Assembly: GCA_003988855.1 (NCBI GenBank)
Contig: QYAI01000122.1
Span: forward strand, 90,403 to 154,402
Direction of reading: 5' to 3'
Source of the DNA: Arachnopeziza araneosa
Lineage: Eukaryota; Ascomycota; Leotiomycetes; Helotiales; Arachnopezizaceae
Length of the DNA stretch: 64,000 bases
The stretch's first letter is position 1. Every line of letters starts with the position of its first letter. The position numbers were made by a program, and so were the translations under genes. Shown here piece after piece: positions 44,811 through 56,536 of the stretch. The notes under the pieces were generated by a model, which saw only the letters and a program-made list of their open reading frames with translations, was not told the DNA's origin and made no database searches.

Positions 44811-45148
44811 TGTTGAGTTTAACTTATTCCTGGATGCGGTTAGTCAGCATCATCGCTCTGCTCAGGCGCTACTCATCCTCGCCTCGCCCTCTACTTAGGT
44901 TGCTCGGTCACGTTTCTACTCTCTCTTCTAGTGACCAATCATAATCTATTTACTATTCGGTTCTGCTGTGCGGAAATTGTCAACTCTACACGACTATATT
45001 CAGGGAGACTAAGTCGGCTCCTGGGGAGCCCAGATAAGATCCCCTCAAAAATATAGGGATTTACTAAATCCCGATCACATTTTCTTATTTCCACGTCATT
45101 TTACGGTGACGCCGGCATCGCTCTAAGCCCGAGGCACCTAGTAAATTT
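44811..45148. other. Gene-free stretch left of an unknown small gene
   Basis: About 340 bp; nothing recognised. Confidence 0.4.
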
Positions 45149-45763
45149 ATGTCCGCACCATCACCGCTATGCTTTCACTCCTATACCTTACCTTACTATC
45201 ACCTATCTCACTATCGCCCAATTATTGAAGCTATTCCCATCGTATCGTCGTCCACCGATCTGCCACACGCCTCTAATCCCCCTGCCGACTTCCCTACCTT
45301 ACAAATAAAGATTGGGGATCCTCTTAATGATGCCACCTACTCAACCCTCTCTAAGCTCTTGGAAGCTTACCAAGCCCACGCGTACGGCAAAGGAACTCGG
45401 GCAAATTGACAGTCTTAGTGGATATAGGCGAATTAGATAATGAGGATAATCTAGATCAAGCTATCCTTCAAAGGATTTTTGATATTCCGTACCGTGACTT
45501 GCCTAATCCGGAAGTTGAGATGCCTTCCATAGCATTATCACGAAGATCACTAGTTGCTTTACTGATCATGCCGCTTTTAACTTACTACTAAAATAGACGC
45601 AATAGGATAGCTAATCAAAGACAGCGATGCCCACGATACAAGAAACTGCTGTGACTCCTATCACCTGGAGATCCACGACACTGAAACAACATACCATAGA
45701 AAGACGGGCCGTCCCTGCAAAGCCAAGAACCTGAAGATAGTCGTAGGATCACAAGGCGTTTAG
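45149..45763 (+). CDS. Tentative small gene, unknown function
   Basis: Frame 45149-45409 starts with MSAPSPLCFHSYTLPYY and ends in YQAHAYGKGTRAN. A second frame, 45406 on, reads LTVLVDIGELDNEDNLDQAI and DIPYRDLPNPEVEM. An intron with donor GTTGCT at 45549, branch-like CTTTTAAC/ACTAAAAT and acceptor GATAG would join it in phase to a last exon at about 45611-45763 (LIKDSDAHDTRN to GSQGV). How the first and second frames join is unclear, so the gene may be broken. It has no known domain. The acidic first part and the Cys/His-containing last exon (NCCDSYHLEIHD) are the only features. Confidence 0.3.
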
Positions 45764-45772
45764 GCATCCAGC

Positions 45773-46363
45773 ATGTCCTCCATAACATCAAAAAGAGCAG
45801 GAGCATCTTCCCCCACCTTCGCTAGCCTTCCTAACCTCTCGTTCGAGATTTGCTCGTTAGTCTGGGAATTCGCTGCTTTCCTATCCCCCAATCTCGATCT
45901 CTGGAGACGGGAGATAGTAGGAATCCTTGACTTCCACCACAACTTCCCTGACACATACAATGAATCCCGCACGCTTTTCAATCTCGTTACGACGCGGCCG
46001 CCTCCGGGCATGTTCCATGCCAATAGAGAATCGCGCAGCATTATCGTCTCGCGTTCGGCGTCATTAATGTTCTCCATGAGAGTGGGAAATCGCCATGATG
46101 GCACCTGAGAGAATCTACTTTGACGCTCATGTAGATCGAGTTTGTCGATGTCGAAGAGGAAAAGACGGAAGAAGGGCTTGCATCTGTGTTGCGGGCCGGC
46201 CGCGATGAGCCTGAGCGCAAATTCACCGACCACGAGGCTTCTGTGAACGGCCAGTTCAGACTCGGGTATATTGACGAGGAGCAGGCCGAGGCGCGTCTAG
46301 TGGGTCTTGTACGTTCGGAGGTGAGATTCGTGGAGTTGATGCTGGATGAGGAATTTCCGATGT
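45773..46363 (+). pseudogene. 2EXR-type (F-box-like) protein, frameshifted
   Basis: From ATG 45773, MSSITSKRAGASS leads to LPNLSFEICSLVWEFAA, the LP-x-E-I-x3-W opening of the fungal 2EXR domain, then GMFHANRESRSIIV, its second conserved block. The frame stops at 46108. Family-like sequence continues in other frames: PERIYFDAHVDRV at about 46103-46140 and EFVDVEEEKTEEGLASVL to MLDEEFPM, ending at 46363. Two frame changes within about 40 bp with no room for introns suggest indels. An intact short protein of 111 residues is the alternative. Confidence 0.5.
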
Positions 46364-46736
46364 AATTATGAAGGATTGGATTCAAGAATTGACGGTATTA
46401 TAGGAATATCTTTGGGGGTTTTGGAAGAGATATACCAGGCGCGTTCATGTCTCGTGTATTACAAGTTAAATTCAAGTTAGAAAGATCAATATATTCATCT
46501 CAATCTGATCCAAGAGTTTAGAGAGAAAGTAGCAAGGAAGTCCCCAAAACTTGTAAAACTTATAAAACTTGGTGAGCTCTTCCCGAAACATTATTGAGGT
46601 CGGGGATGACAGTAGTTACGAGGACGAGAACAGCATCATTGAGAGAATGGCAGCAGAGGCCATTTAATTCAAGACGACTTGCAACCTTCATCAAAGCGAG
46701 ATTACCGTCAGAGAGTTCACTGTGATCTCTCGTATA
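46364..46736. other. Intergenic, nothing recognised
   Basis: Lies between the 2EXR-like remnant (+) and the NLR gene (-); no feature seen. Confidence 0.5.
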
Positions 46737-49700
46737 TCAGTGCTGATCCCAGAAACCACCAGAATCTTCACCTTCTTCGTCACCGAGAGGATCATATTGA
46801 TCGTTCTGAACAAAAAGATCTTGCTCGCTAAAGGCCAGAGAAGGATCTGCGTATTCCGAAGAAACTTTCTTCTTTCTTCTACGTGGCCCTCTGATGCTTG
46901 AAAGAGTTGAAGTGTCCTGAGTGTCCTGAGTGGGAATCTCCTTCTTTTGAAATGATAAGGTGGAGTTGGCAATTTTCTCTTCCTCAACTTTCTTCATGAG
47001 CCACCGAGCATTAATCGACTTCATGGAAGTAGGGTTCATGCTTCCTGCCGACATTGGGTTCCAGCTCTCTCTAATTTTCTCCTGCACTTCATTCCTGTGC
47101 TTTCGTCGAAAATGCTGGACCCGATCAGGAATAACGTCTTGCAACGTCTCTAGTGATTCAGGTTCGAGATCATCCTCCCCTTCTCGGGTCTTTGATGATT
47201 CCTTCCAATACCGGTCTCCATCAAGGTAATCCTCGTCGTATAATTCAGTGTCGATTCCACCAAGATTGAAATAATCCAGAATACGCTGGAATTCTTCCGA
47301 TTGGCTGTACAGAACCTCTTTTTGAGAAAGGCTGTCGTTGGTATTTCCATGCTCTTGAGCGTATATTGGCGTTCCAGTTAATAGAAGGGCTTTCTTTTCC
47401 TCCTCGGGTCTCCAATTGTGATACCTTGACGTCCAAATCTTGAATTGCACTGTCTTAGGTTCGAATAGAAAGTCAAAACAGTTTCGCAATGCTTTTCGAG
47501 ACTCGCGGTAGTGTTCGACCCAATAGACCGACGCATAGGTTAGAAACGTCCACTCGGGGTTATCGCTATTCTCGTTGATGTATGTGGAGACACGCATTTT
47601 TGCTTTCAATGCCAATTCCTTCACACTTTCGAACAGTGAAATATAGTCAACACAGACCTGGAGGAGATATCGAGTTGCAACGTCCATTCGTATTGAATGC
47701 TCCCATGTTTTGAGGTCATCATGGGAAAGCGTTTTCTTCCCCGCTAGGTATTTAATCTCAGCCGCACTTAGTCGCTCAGTATTCCATCCAAAGGAGCGAA
47801 GCCAGAAACCGACACTGAAGTCATTTGCTGGTCGTGAGTCAAGCAAGAACTTCCTCGCAGTTTGATGCACGAGATATATTTTATTGTTGCGGATTCGAAG
47901 AAAGTGGCCGCATAGAAGTCGAAGATGGTTCCCAAAAGGTTTGCAAAGCTTCCCGCCTAAGTAATCCAAAGTCAACGCCTTTCCGTATGATTGTGATGGT
48001 CCAGCCCAATAAATGTCAGCGGTCAAGAGTTCTTCGATCGAAGCCTCAGTGCCTGCGGACAAGTCTTGTGGCTCTGTCGGGTAATAGTCTTGATGAACTT
48101 CCACCGCCACACACATTTCTTCCAACGTCAAGGGCCTTGCAGCAGCGAGAACGATAAATAAGATCTTCCGAGCCTTCAGGGGATATTTCCTTCCTGATAG
48201 CAGGCGGCTGTATACATCATCTAGATCTGTTGTTTCGAGGATAGATTCTATCTGCTCTCTAGATATGCCACCGAGTTCTGCATCTTCGAGAAGCTTGATG
48301 ACCAAGGATACCCAGAGGAATGTGAAATCGGCTCCGTGGATCAACTTATCTTCGACTTGAGCCAATACATCTTCCGAGAGCTCGGACTTGGGCCCAAACT
48401 CCTCAATCTTAGCCCGAACAAACAGACTAACATCCTTTGCTATGGCTGCAACTTCATCCTCAGCTACAAGCCTGAATTTTCTTTGCTTTCCAGGTTGTGT
48501 GGCGTCTCGACTCACTCCAGCTGTATGTTTGGTAAAGAGCTGGAACCTTTGTTGAATAAGATTGTCTGGCCTACTGAGTACAACAATCTTAAAAGATCCT
48601 TTATCGTTTCCATCTAGCCTCGGAGAGGCATTAAAGTATAGAGCAAGCTCCTTCACCAGCAGGTCTCGAGACTTGCTCTCGCACTCATCCAGCCCATCAA
48701 GAATACAAATAGTATCCCGAAACATTTCGTCTTCAATCGTACTCTTCAAAACTGAATAAAGGCAAGCAAACTGCTTAAAAGTGCGCTTCGGGGTCGTTGT
48801 AAATTTCGCCATTGCATGCTTCAGCAGAGTGGGCTGAAAGCAGTATATCTGGTGGAGGATGGCGGATAATGCCGACTGTGCATTGTCTTGCTGCTCAAAT
48901 CCGTCCTTAAAGAAGAAGTAGCACAAATTACTGCGCATATGCTTACTTCTGGATTTGTGGTAGTTTATAAGATATTTAGCGATAACTGACTTCCCACACC
49001 CAGCATCTGCTGTAATCCAAAGCAGGCTAGAGCTCTGGGCTGAGTCCCATTGAAGCCAAGTCTCATGGTTCAAGATCCAGCCACAAGTTCCGGTAATATA
49101 ATCATCAACCTGACTTAGATGTGATTCATATTCAGAATTGAACTCCCATAAACACAACTGTTCCGCTGCCGTAAATGCTAGGTTGTTGCGTTAGTTTCCG
49201 TTTCGAGGCATTACATCCGTTTATTACTCACAAGTATCTTCCGAATCTTCAGTTCCATTGATAATCTGACTTATATTATCCCATGCGGTCTGGTAGCGAG
49301 AGTCTTCGGGTATCGGGAACTTGCAGATGGAGGAATGGTTTGCAGATGTAGCAATGTCAATCTCATTCGGCCAGTTGAGAATTGATGAACTCCTGTCGAC
49401 AACCTGAATCCACTTAGCCAAGGTTATGAATCGTGTCCCTTAACTTACCCGGCAGTTGAGTCCCGGCATGAGTTCTGTCTCGTAGAAGCTTCGAATTCTC
49501 ATTTTCTCTCCTCGGTATGCAAAGGACTCAGAGATACCTTTCAGCCTTTCGGAGTCAATCTTCAGATCTTTCGATAGTGTCGTGTTGGTCGAATATCCCA
49601 AAGCTACGGCCCGCACAATTGCCGTTCCAATGTGATCCCAGAATGCCAAGTCTGAGCCTTGATGTGGCGTGCCAAAAAAGGCCCCCCCTCGTATATTTTC

Positions 49701-50358
49701 GAGGACATTTGAATAGTGCTGGTTTTGCTCATGGGCGCGGACAACTGCCTAGATGGTGGTTAGCACACATCCACATTTGACATCCCGAGTATCTTGTGAT
49801 TACCTGCTTGAAGACAATACCTCCCAGGCTGTGGCAGATGAAGACAATGGGTCGTCTCTTCTCCACAACGCTCTTCCTGCTCGATTTTATGGCGGCCAAA
49901 AGTTCCGAAGCAAAGTCTCGTACGTTGGCGTTGGATCTGCTGAAGTAGGAGATCGAGTTATACCCAAAGGATTGGATTCGTGCATAGGGAATATCGCTGG
50001 ACAAAAAGCCTGGATCCTTGAGCCAATTGGCACCTGTTGTCCGATCCGTCCATGTTGCTTCATAATGGCCGTTCAAACCATGTATCGCAATGATATCAAC
50101 GCATTGTGCTTTCGTGGACGGCTGTGAGACCAGTACTTTCAACCCGTGCCTTGATGGCGCCTCGTCCTCGTACGTTAGCGTGTCCTTAGTATCGATATCA
50201 TGTTGAGATGGCGATTTCTTATGAGGGGGGTCCTGTTGAGTTGGGACCACTGACGCTTGTTCTGGGTGTGTGCTGCCTGTTGCTTGAGGGCTGTCTCCTG
50301 CCTTGAAATTCACAGCCTTCCCAAGTTTCAGAAATGGGAAATGCTTTGATGGGTGCAT
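46737..50358 (-). CDS. NLR-like protein: alpha/beta-hydrolase (SesB-like) effector fused to NACHT NTPase
   Basis: Four exons on the minus strand: 50358-49804, 49748-49449, 49403-49232 and 49177-46737; phases join to 1155 residues with no stops. After a disordered N-terminus, residues about 80-330 form a serine-hydrolase domain: VDIIAIHGLNGH (93-97 HGLNG), then IVFICHSLGGIVFKQ with the nucleophile elbow (Ser177), and GAFFGTPHQGSD. The NACHT domain has Walker A TADAGCGKSVIAK (402-406) and Walker B CILDGLDECE (503-507), VVLSRPDN as sensor, then a helical part with LVHQTARKFLL. The last about 300 residues are charged and repeat-poor (GPRRRKKKV), with no ankyrin, WD40 or TPR repeats. Lipase-like NLRs act in fungal allorecognition or immunity. 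It is the only intact NLR here and lies between two parts of a broken one. Confidence 0.87.
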
Positions 50359-51539
50359 GGTTGTTTAGTTATGACGCACTGGCTGGTCCGACAAGGCAAT
50401 AGAACTTATAGTCAAGGCTTCTCATGACAGGAGCCTGGAAAGAAATCATGATGCTTCGATTTCCATCTTGTTAGAGAGCCTTGGCAATCAGCATTAAAGC
50501 CCTGCAGATAGCCATATGATACCAAAATGATACGGCGACAGACGCTCGGGTGGCTGAAGGAGGCTGGAGCTGCAGGAAGATGCGTCCCGTGCTGACCAAG
50601 CACGCCAAACAGCGTTTTTTGGTGTATCCACGCAGGATTACTTTTCGAGAAGCATTGTTCATGAGGGCAAGACTAGCGGACCCAAACTCAGCTCTAGTAA
50701 CAATCTGTATGTTAATAATAAAGAGCTATTTCGTACATGCCCGAATATTTTCACAAAACCAACCCGTGTGCCTATCAGATGCTTGACAATGCCGCTTTAA
50801 AATTCTTCCTCAAAGTTTTGTATACATTCCATTTGCATGGGACTGAGTATTGATCCATAGTCAATGCTGAGTTCTGAGGAGTTGAGGTTAGAAATGCAGC
50901 GAGTGAAGGTCATTATTTGGATAGGCTTAAAAGGATTATCTTCAAGAAGCACGTAGAGTAAGGGCTATCTACATGTCAATTTTCTCCTTAGTTAATAGTC
51001 GATAGAGATCAAGAATATCATAGCTACAGTCATAGTAGAGGGCCTAAAGGTCCCCCTTAAAATCAAAATAGCGGAGAGCTGCATTTGAAACCGCGATCCT
51101 TTGCCGAATTATATAGTAGAAGGCTTGAATCTGTCCTCTCAATCTATGTAATAAGGTCAGATTTAGGCCTCTTTAATTCTGAACTTAGGCTATGCTCTAG
51201 GAAGCCGCTTCAATATGCTACTTATGTTTAGCTCTAGTAGGAGGGTAATTGCAGAGAATCAAGACTGCTGTAGATACCGATTAAGAGAGGACCTAAACCA
51301 GCTAGGCAAGGATCCTTAATAAATGTAATAGGGAGTAAAAACGGACACCATTACGATATATTAATAGGGTTTGATAGGCTTAGACTAGTGGCTATATTAT
51401 AGGTTAAAGGATCCTGCATGATCTAAATATAAATAATATAGACACTGTAACCAATTCGCGTAGGACCGGAAAAGGCCCCCCCTAGGCAAAATCTAGCTGA
51501 TCCATTAGCGTGCTCAGGATTCAGGACTCAGCTTAGGTT
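50359..51539. other. 1.2 kb gene-free, AT-rich, probable decayed element
   Basis: Upstream of the intact NLR. From about 50930 to 51460 the DNA is AT-rich, full of TA steps and stops in all frames (TATAATAG, TTAATAGG and similar words), as expected of RIP-mutated mobile DNA, but no transposase or reverse transcriptase motif can be read. Confidence 0.4.
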
Positions 51540-52320
51540 AGAGCGGCAGCTGCTCAGGTTCACAGACGGAAACGGATTCTGGTGTGCAAAATTGTCGTCT
51601 GTGATTATATAGGAAATAGTCTCCAAAATTGCCCAAGGTCGACTCGACAAGCAGATTTTAATGTTGCGTTGGTCTGAGTTGCGGAATTTGCGTGAATAGT
51701 TCCGCGATCTGTTCAGGATCTCCATCAAATTCGTCAAGGCTATCAATCAGAAGGAAGAGCTTTAAGGATATCTCTTTTTGTTCGAGGACAGCTTTAAATG
51801 TTTCCATCAGTTTTTTACTCAACCATGACTCTAGGAATGGGCCTGGCCGGGCGTGCTTCCAGTTTGTAAGCGATCTAGCCCATAACGTTGGCTCCACAAC
51901 CGGAATGATGTCAGGGCAGGCATGGAAGATTTGAAATAACAAGCCTCGAAGGAATCCATTTTGCGATTGTTGTTCTAGACTTCCACTATTCCAGGAGAAA
52001 AATGTTGCGATACAGAGCTTGGCTCCTTGAGGCTCTTCCTTTTCCCACGTTGCAAGATATTGCCGAGTCCTTGGATCGTCAAAGATGTATTTCATCAAAG
52101 TAGATTCTCCCGAGCCAGCTTTTCCATTGATCCAGTAGACGCCTTGACCTCGTTCAAACCATTCACGTAGATTGTCCCATGGTAATTGTTTAGCATTCGA
52201 ACCTTGAAACGCCCAGTCAAATGTGTCGGGATATGCCTCGCGAACATCTTCGTACCGGTTTGTCACGGTAGGAAAATGTAGACTCTTGAGAAGTGATATA
52301 TGAGCGGATTTTCGCACCAT
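51540..52320 (-). pseudogene. N-terminal half of a NACHT domain gene, frameshifted
   Basis: Open from 52320 with SLHFPTVTNRYEDVREAYPD, TFDWAF, then VYWINGKAGSGESTLMKYIF, where the Walker A lysine of the family (GSGKST) is Glu. Walker B is normal (LFLLIDSLDEFDG). The frame ends at 51658 after IAELFTQIPQLR; the expected next block, NIKICLSSRPWAILETI, follows at once in another frame, and the match then stops. Sequence upstream of 52320 shows no N-terminal effector domain. It fits the missing N-terminal part of the fragment at 44810-43380. Confidence 0.75.
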
Positions 52321-52970
52321 AAATTACTAGATTGAAGTTACTTCATCCTTGTCCTTTTTGTTCGGGATGGAGTCATTTATGCCATTTCGACGTTGTTGTT
52401 CCTTCTCATCACAATATCTTGGTTTACCGCTAGGGAACTGGGGGGGGCAAGACTGTTTTATATACAGAAAAGGGAGAGGAAATGCAGCGGACAGAACGAC
52501 AAGAGAAAGTCCCGTCCGTTGCTCAACGTCCCTTGATTTTCAAGCTTCGACGGCGGAGTTTGGGGAAGGATTCTGCCTTGAGAGGCAAGGGGGGTTTCCA
52601 GCGTCATCAGCCACACTAGCTACCCATTCAAGCTTGGGTCATTCAGGGAGAGTTGGTAAATCAGATGGGACCCTTTCTCAGGTTATTTCTTTTGACATCT
52701 TCGAGCTTCACCTCGTCGATGGTGCCAGAAATTCCTCTACTAGCAGCTCAACAACCTGGGCTGATCGTTCCACTGCAAGGACCATCACATGAAAAATGGA
52801 GAGGATTCACGAATCCCCACTTCCGGCGGGATTGAATATCAGTTGTGACGTACAATACAATGGTCCCTAGCTTCCCATACTATCATGTCGCATATTTCAT
52901 AGTCCATACCCATCCGAATCATCCAAAAACGCCGGGTGAACCAGTAACTAATCGCTCGTCGCTCGTTTGT
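52321..52970. other. Intergenic, nothing recognised
   Basis: About 650 bp marking the border between the accessory block and housekeeping genes; no supported feature. Confidence 0.5.
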
Positions 52971-55668
52971 TTACATTATCACACAGTCTCTCTCTCGTTC
53001 ACCGCTTCCCTGCGTAATTCCAGGTCCTGTATTCCTCCTTGGACCTATTCCCGTCCCTTGTGGAATCTGAGCTACCAATGTTGGTCTCCTCCCACCTCTT
53101 CCACCACCTGTAAACGGGCCTTCAGTCTGCCTCCTAGTTGCTGCAGGATGGGCGGGGTGATTCTCTGGTGGGACATATGCTTCCTGAGAGGCTGCCATTT
53201 CATAGCTTGGGGGTGGGACTTCAACTCCTGCTTCAGGATCATTGTTCTGTGGTATTGGTACCGGCACTGATGCTACATTGGTCGTGTTAACGTTGTTTCT
53301 GCGGGGTGGAATTGCAGGTCGGAGATCATTTCCACCGCCTCTAGTATTTGAAGCACGGCGCCCAGTAGAGCGAGTGCCACCACGTTGAGAGACGGGTATG
53401 TTTCCTCCAGATGGAGCGGAACTCTGTTGTTCAATGTATTGTTGGGATAGCTCTGTTTCTCTCTTTCTCCTAGCCAGTTCAGCACGATGACGCTCTTCCT
53501 CCTCCTCTTGAAGCTGTAATGCCAAGGCAAGATCATGATCTTCTTGTTCTGTCACTGGGGATTGTGGTGTCTCATTTGGTGCGGCAGAATTTCCAACTTG
53601 ACGATGGCTAGTCACTGGGGTCCAACCTTCATTGCTAGGGGGAGTGGCAGATACTGTTTGGGATGGACCTCCAACAAGTCGAAAATCTCCAGAGAAAAAC
53701 TCTGCATTCTCACCGTTGATATCAAGAAGAGATTCCCAGACAACTTCTTCATGACCTGCATATCCCATATCTGTAACGAGCTGCAGTAACTGTAATGTTT
53801 GTGGATGGCGATACAAAGTTGAGAAATGGTCGTTACGGAACAGAATCGCAACAGAACCTGGAGCAAGAGATGTGGTGATGCAATCCAATCCGTGATGAGT
53901 TAGTTGCGTGGCGTTGGAAATGAAGAAAGCTTTTATGGTTGAAATATCCTCTAACATGCCCTGTTCCTCGAAACTTAAGCCTTCACTCTGAAGTTTATCT
54001 TCTAGTTCTTCTTCATGAAACATGAGATTTTGTGCATCTTCGTAAGACTGTGCCGATCGATTCAATGCCGCAAAAGCCGGAGAGTCTCTTTCTGGAACCC
54101 AACCATGAATGAGAGGCACCGAGAATGTGCTATATAGCTTCATCTCTCGAGTTTCCTCAAAAACACCGGGGAGACTAGCTTCGCGATCGGAAGGGTGTAC
54201 ATGAGACATGGAATTCCTGGGATCGTTGGATGATTTCATTGGAGGAAGAGGAATAAATCTTGGGTTAACATTCATTCCAGTATGAAGAGTGATGAGGAAC
54301 GAGTAGAGATCGCTGACATCGGGTAATCCTTGAGCGGCGTCTCCTCGTCTACCAGACATGAGCTCATCAAAGACGGCATCGAGTAGCAGGCCTAGGCTGA
54401 CTTGTTCACGGGATCGAAGAGTTTCCACCAATGCAGTTTCTACATTCGCAGGAGTAGAGAGTGTGAGGGCATTGACCAGAGCTAGAAGTGGACATGGACC
54501 ATTCGCATTTTGTACCAAGATAGGAGAAACTCGGGGATTTTCTGCTGCATTGAGATCGTGCCAGTTGATTTTCTTGATCTCATACGTCTCTTTCTTCTGT
54601 TTTTTAGCCTCAGCGGATGCACTTTCACCTGTGTTTACTGTTGGTCTCGGAGGCTGTGCGGGTGGAAGTTCTTGAGATATCCTCGGTGGTAAAGCGGGGG
54701 CCTGTTCCTGATTGGGAAACGTTTCCAGAACATTCCCATTTCCAGACGCAATACCACTCTGTTGAGGTTGTAGTGGTACAGGAACATGGTCGATTAAATT
54801 CCAGCCTTCTCCTTGTTGAATTGGATCCTCATGTGCTACAAATCCTGGGGCTACAGGTTGATGCCCACTGTTTTCGTCCCAAGCGTGGCTATCTTCTTGT
54901 ATTTGATGTGCTTCCGTAACATTCTCCACCGGCATTTCATGTACAACCGGTGAGGGAAGTTCATCGTCATCCCATGCTGGAGATTCAGCTTCTTCCAGAT
55001 CTACTAAGACCACTTGCGATGTATCAACAGGGGGGATAGTTGGCGCTGCTCGAGGTGGAGGAGCAGACCATGCATCATTCCCCGAGTCTTCTGGTCGTAG
55101 TGAGGGTATGGGAAGTGGTTTGGATGATTTTCCGTCAAGAGCAGGCTGCCATGGGTTTGTATTTGATTCGGAGAGAGAAAGGTTTGAGAGCTGTCGCGGA
55201 GGAGTATCTAACCATAATTAGCTTAATCTTGAAATATGACAGAACGTTCCAACCTTTTGAGATTGGAGGTGGTGGGGCAGCAGTTGATGGAATTGGAGGC
55301 TTATCTGCTTCATTCCACGCATTCGTACTGCTCTCTCCAGTTGAGCTCCCAGTATTATGCCTCCGCAGATATGGGTTCGTAGGAGCAAGAGGGCGAAATG
55401 ATTCCTGGGAGCTATTGGGAGGATGTCCATGCTGTCCAACCCTCAATGATTCAGGAAGATCTACCTGCGAAGCGCTTTTCGAATTTGGCTTTGACATTCC
55501 TTCGTCGCTCCAAGCATTCTCCATTTCGGGATCTGAAGGGGTTGGTCGAAGGTTTTGCGCGGGCCGAAGAGTTGATGGAGGTACTGCAGAGCTTGGAATT
55601 ACAGGATACGGTGGGGACGCTGGAGCTGTAAGACCAGCGCTTGATGGAACTGGCTTTCGAGTAACCAT
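52971..55668 (-). CDS. MINDY-type K48-linkage deubiquitinase (DUF544) with C-terminal CaaX box
   Basis: Two exons on the minus strand: 55668-55254 and 55207-52971, giving 883 residues. Residues 1-340 are disordered, with repeated NAWSDEG/NAWNEAD/NDAWSAPP/SPAWDDDE-like acidic tryptophan motifs. The catalytic domain has ILVQNANGPCPLLALVNALT with the nucleophile Cys (about 377) and oxyanion Gln, and VAILFRNDHFSTLYRH with the catalytic His (about 599). A ubiquitin-binding MIU-like helix (EDHDLALALQLQEEEEERHR, about 693-712) follows, then a disordered Arg/Gly/Pro tail. The last four residues are CVIM, a CaaX box that predicts prenylation and membrane attachment. The enzyme should trim K48-linked ubiquitin chains. 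The start MVTRKPVP lies 868 bp from the divergent TRM6 gene. Confidence 0.92.
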
Positions 55669-56536
55669 TTTGACCGATGAGACAAGCCGCGGCGTCGAGT
55701 TGTTCAGAATCGAAGCGGTAAATTACGATATCGTATTCCTCAAAGGTTTCGACGTGCCTGTACGTAGGACAAAAATATTAATAGATCTCGAAATCAGCGG
55801 TCACAGCTTGAGGATGAGGTCATAACAGAGTATTTGTATTTGGGCGCAATTGCATTCCAAGATGTGTTTCTACGATGATAGAACAAGAAGAAGGAAATCC
55901 TTCAGAGTCAAGGGATAGGACGAGGATGGGACGAGCTCGTTGTTGTCCTCGCCGTATAGGCGCAGGTAACCTTCAGCATTCCCTGGTTCTGGGAGCTCGT
56001 TCAACCTCCCAGCCACAGTAACCCACCACAAGTGTGGCGTAAAGTAGCAATATGCACCAGTCACATTTTACAAAATAGATGGGAGAAGTCTCTCTTGCAT
56101 TCTAATGGTCAATTGTCCTGCCGTGGCTGCATTCGGCACAGACTTCGGCAGGCTTTGTTGACGTCTCTCGTTACGCGTCTTGCTGGTGGTAGCGATTTGC
56201 CTCCGCTCGAGCCGCTGGGATGATGAGTAGAAGAGCAATTCATTCTACTTGATTTGGATCTTCGTTTTTACGACAATGAATCATAGCAGCAGACATAACT
56301 AGGGATCTTTTCCTAATCGTCAACTTGGGAAGTCTCTGTAAGAGTTGCGTAGAAAACAAAGACATTGATTGATGATCGGGTGCTGCCTACTACGGTGACC
56401 TTTCGCGCTTCTGGTCCAAGGCTGAATTTCAAAATATTTTCTAACCGTACAAGGCTGTGGAAGCATCACGACCGCATACTTTCCCCACCAACCTCGATTC
56501 CTTCTCAACCACTGATGACCACCCAATTATAATAAA
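55669..56536. promoter_or_regulatory. Shared promoter region of MINDY (-) and TRM6 (+)
   Basis: 868 bp between divergent start codons. Short frames (for example 55870-56064, minus) have no domain support. No specific binding site could be assigned. Confidence 0.4.

Noticed and set aside
55040..55825. Open frame of 261 codons on the plus strand
   Set aside because: Antisense to the first exons of the MINDY gene; no domain, and it crosses its intron.
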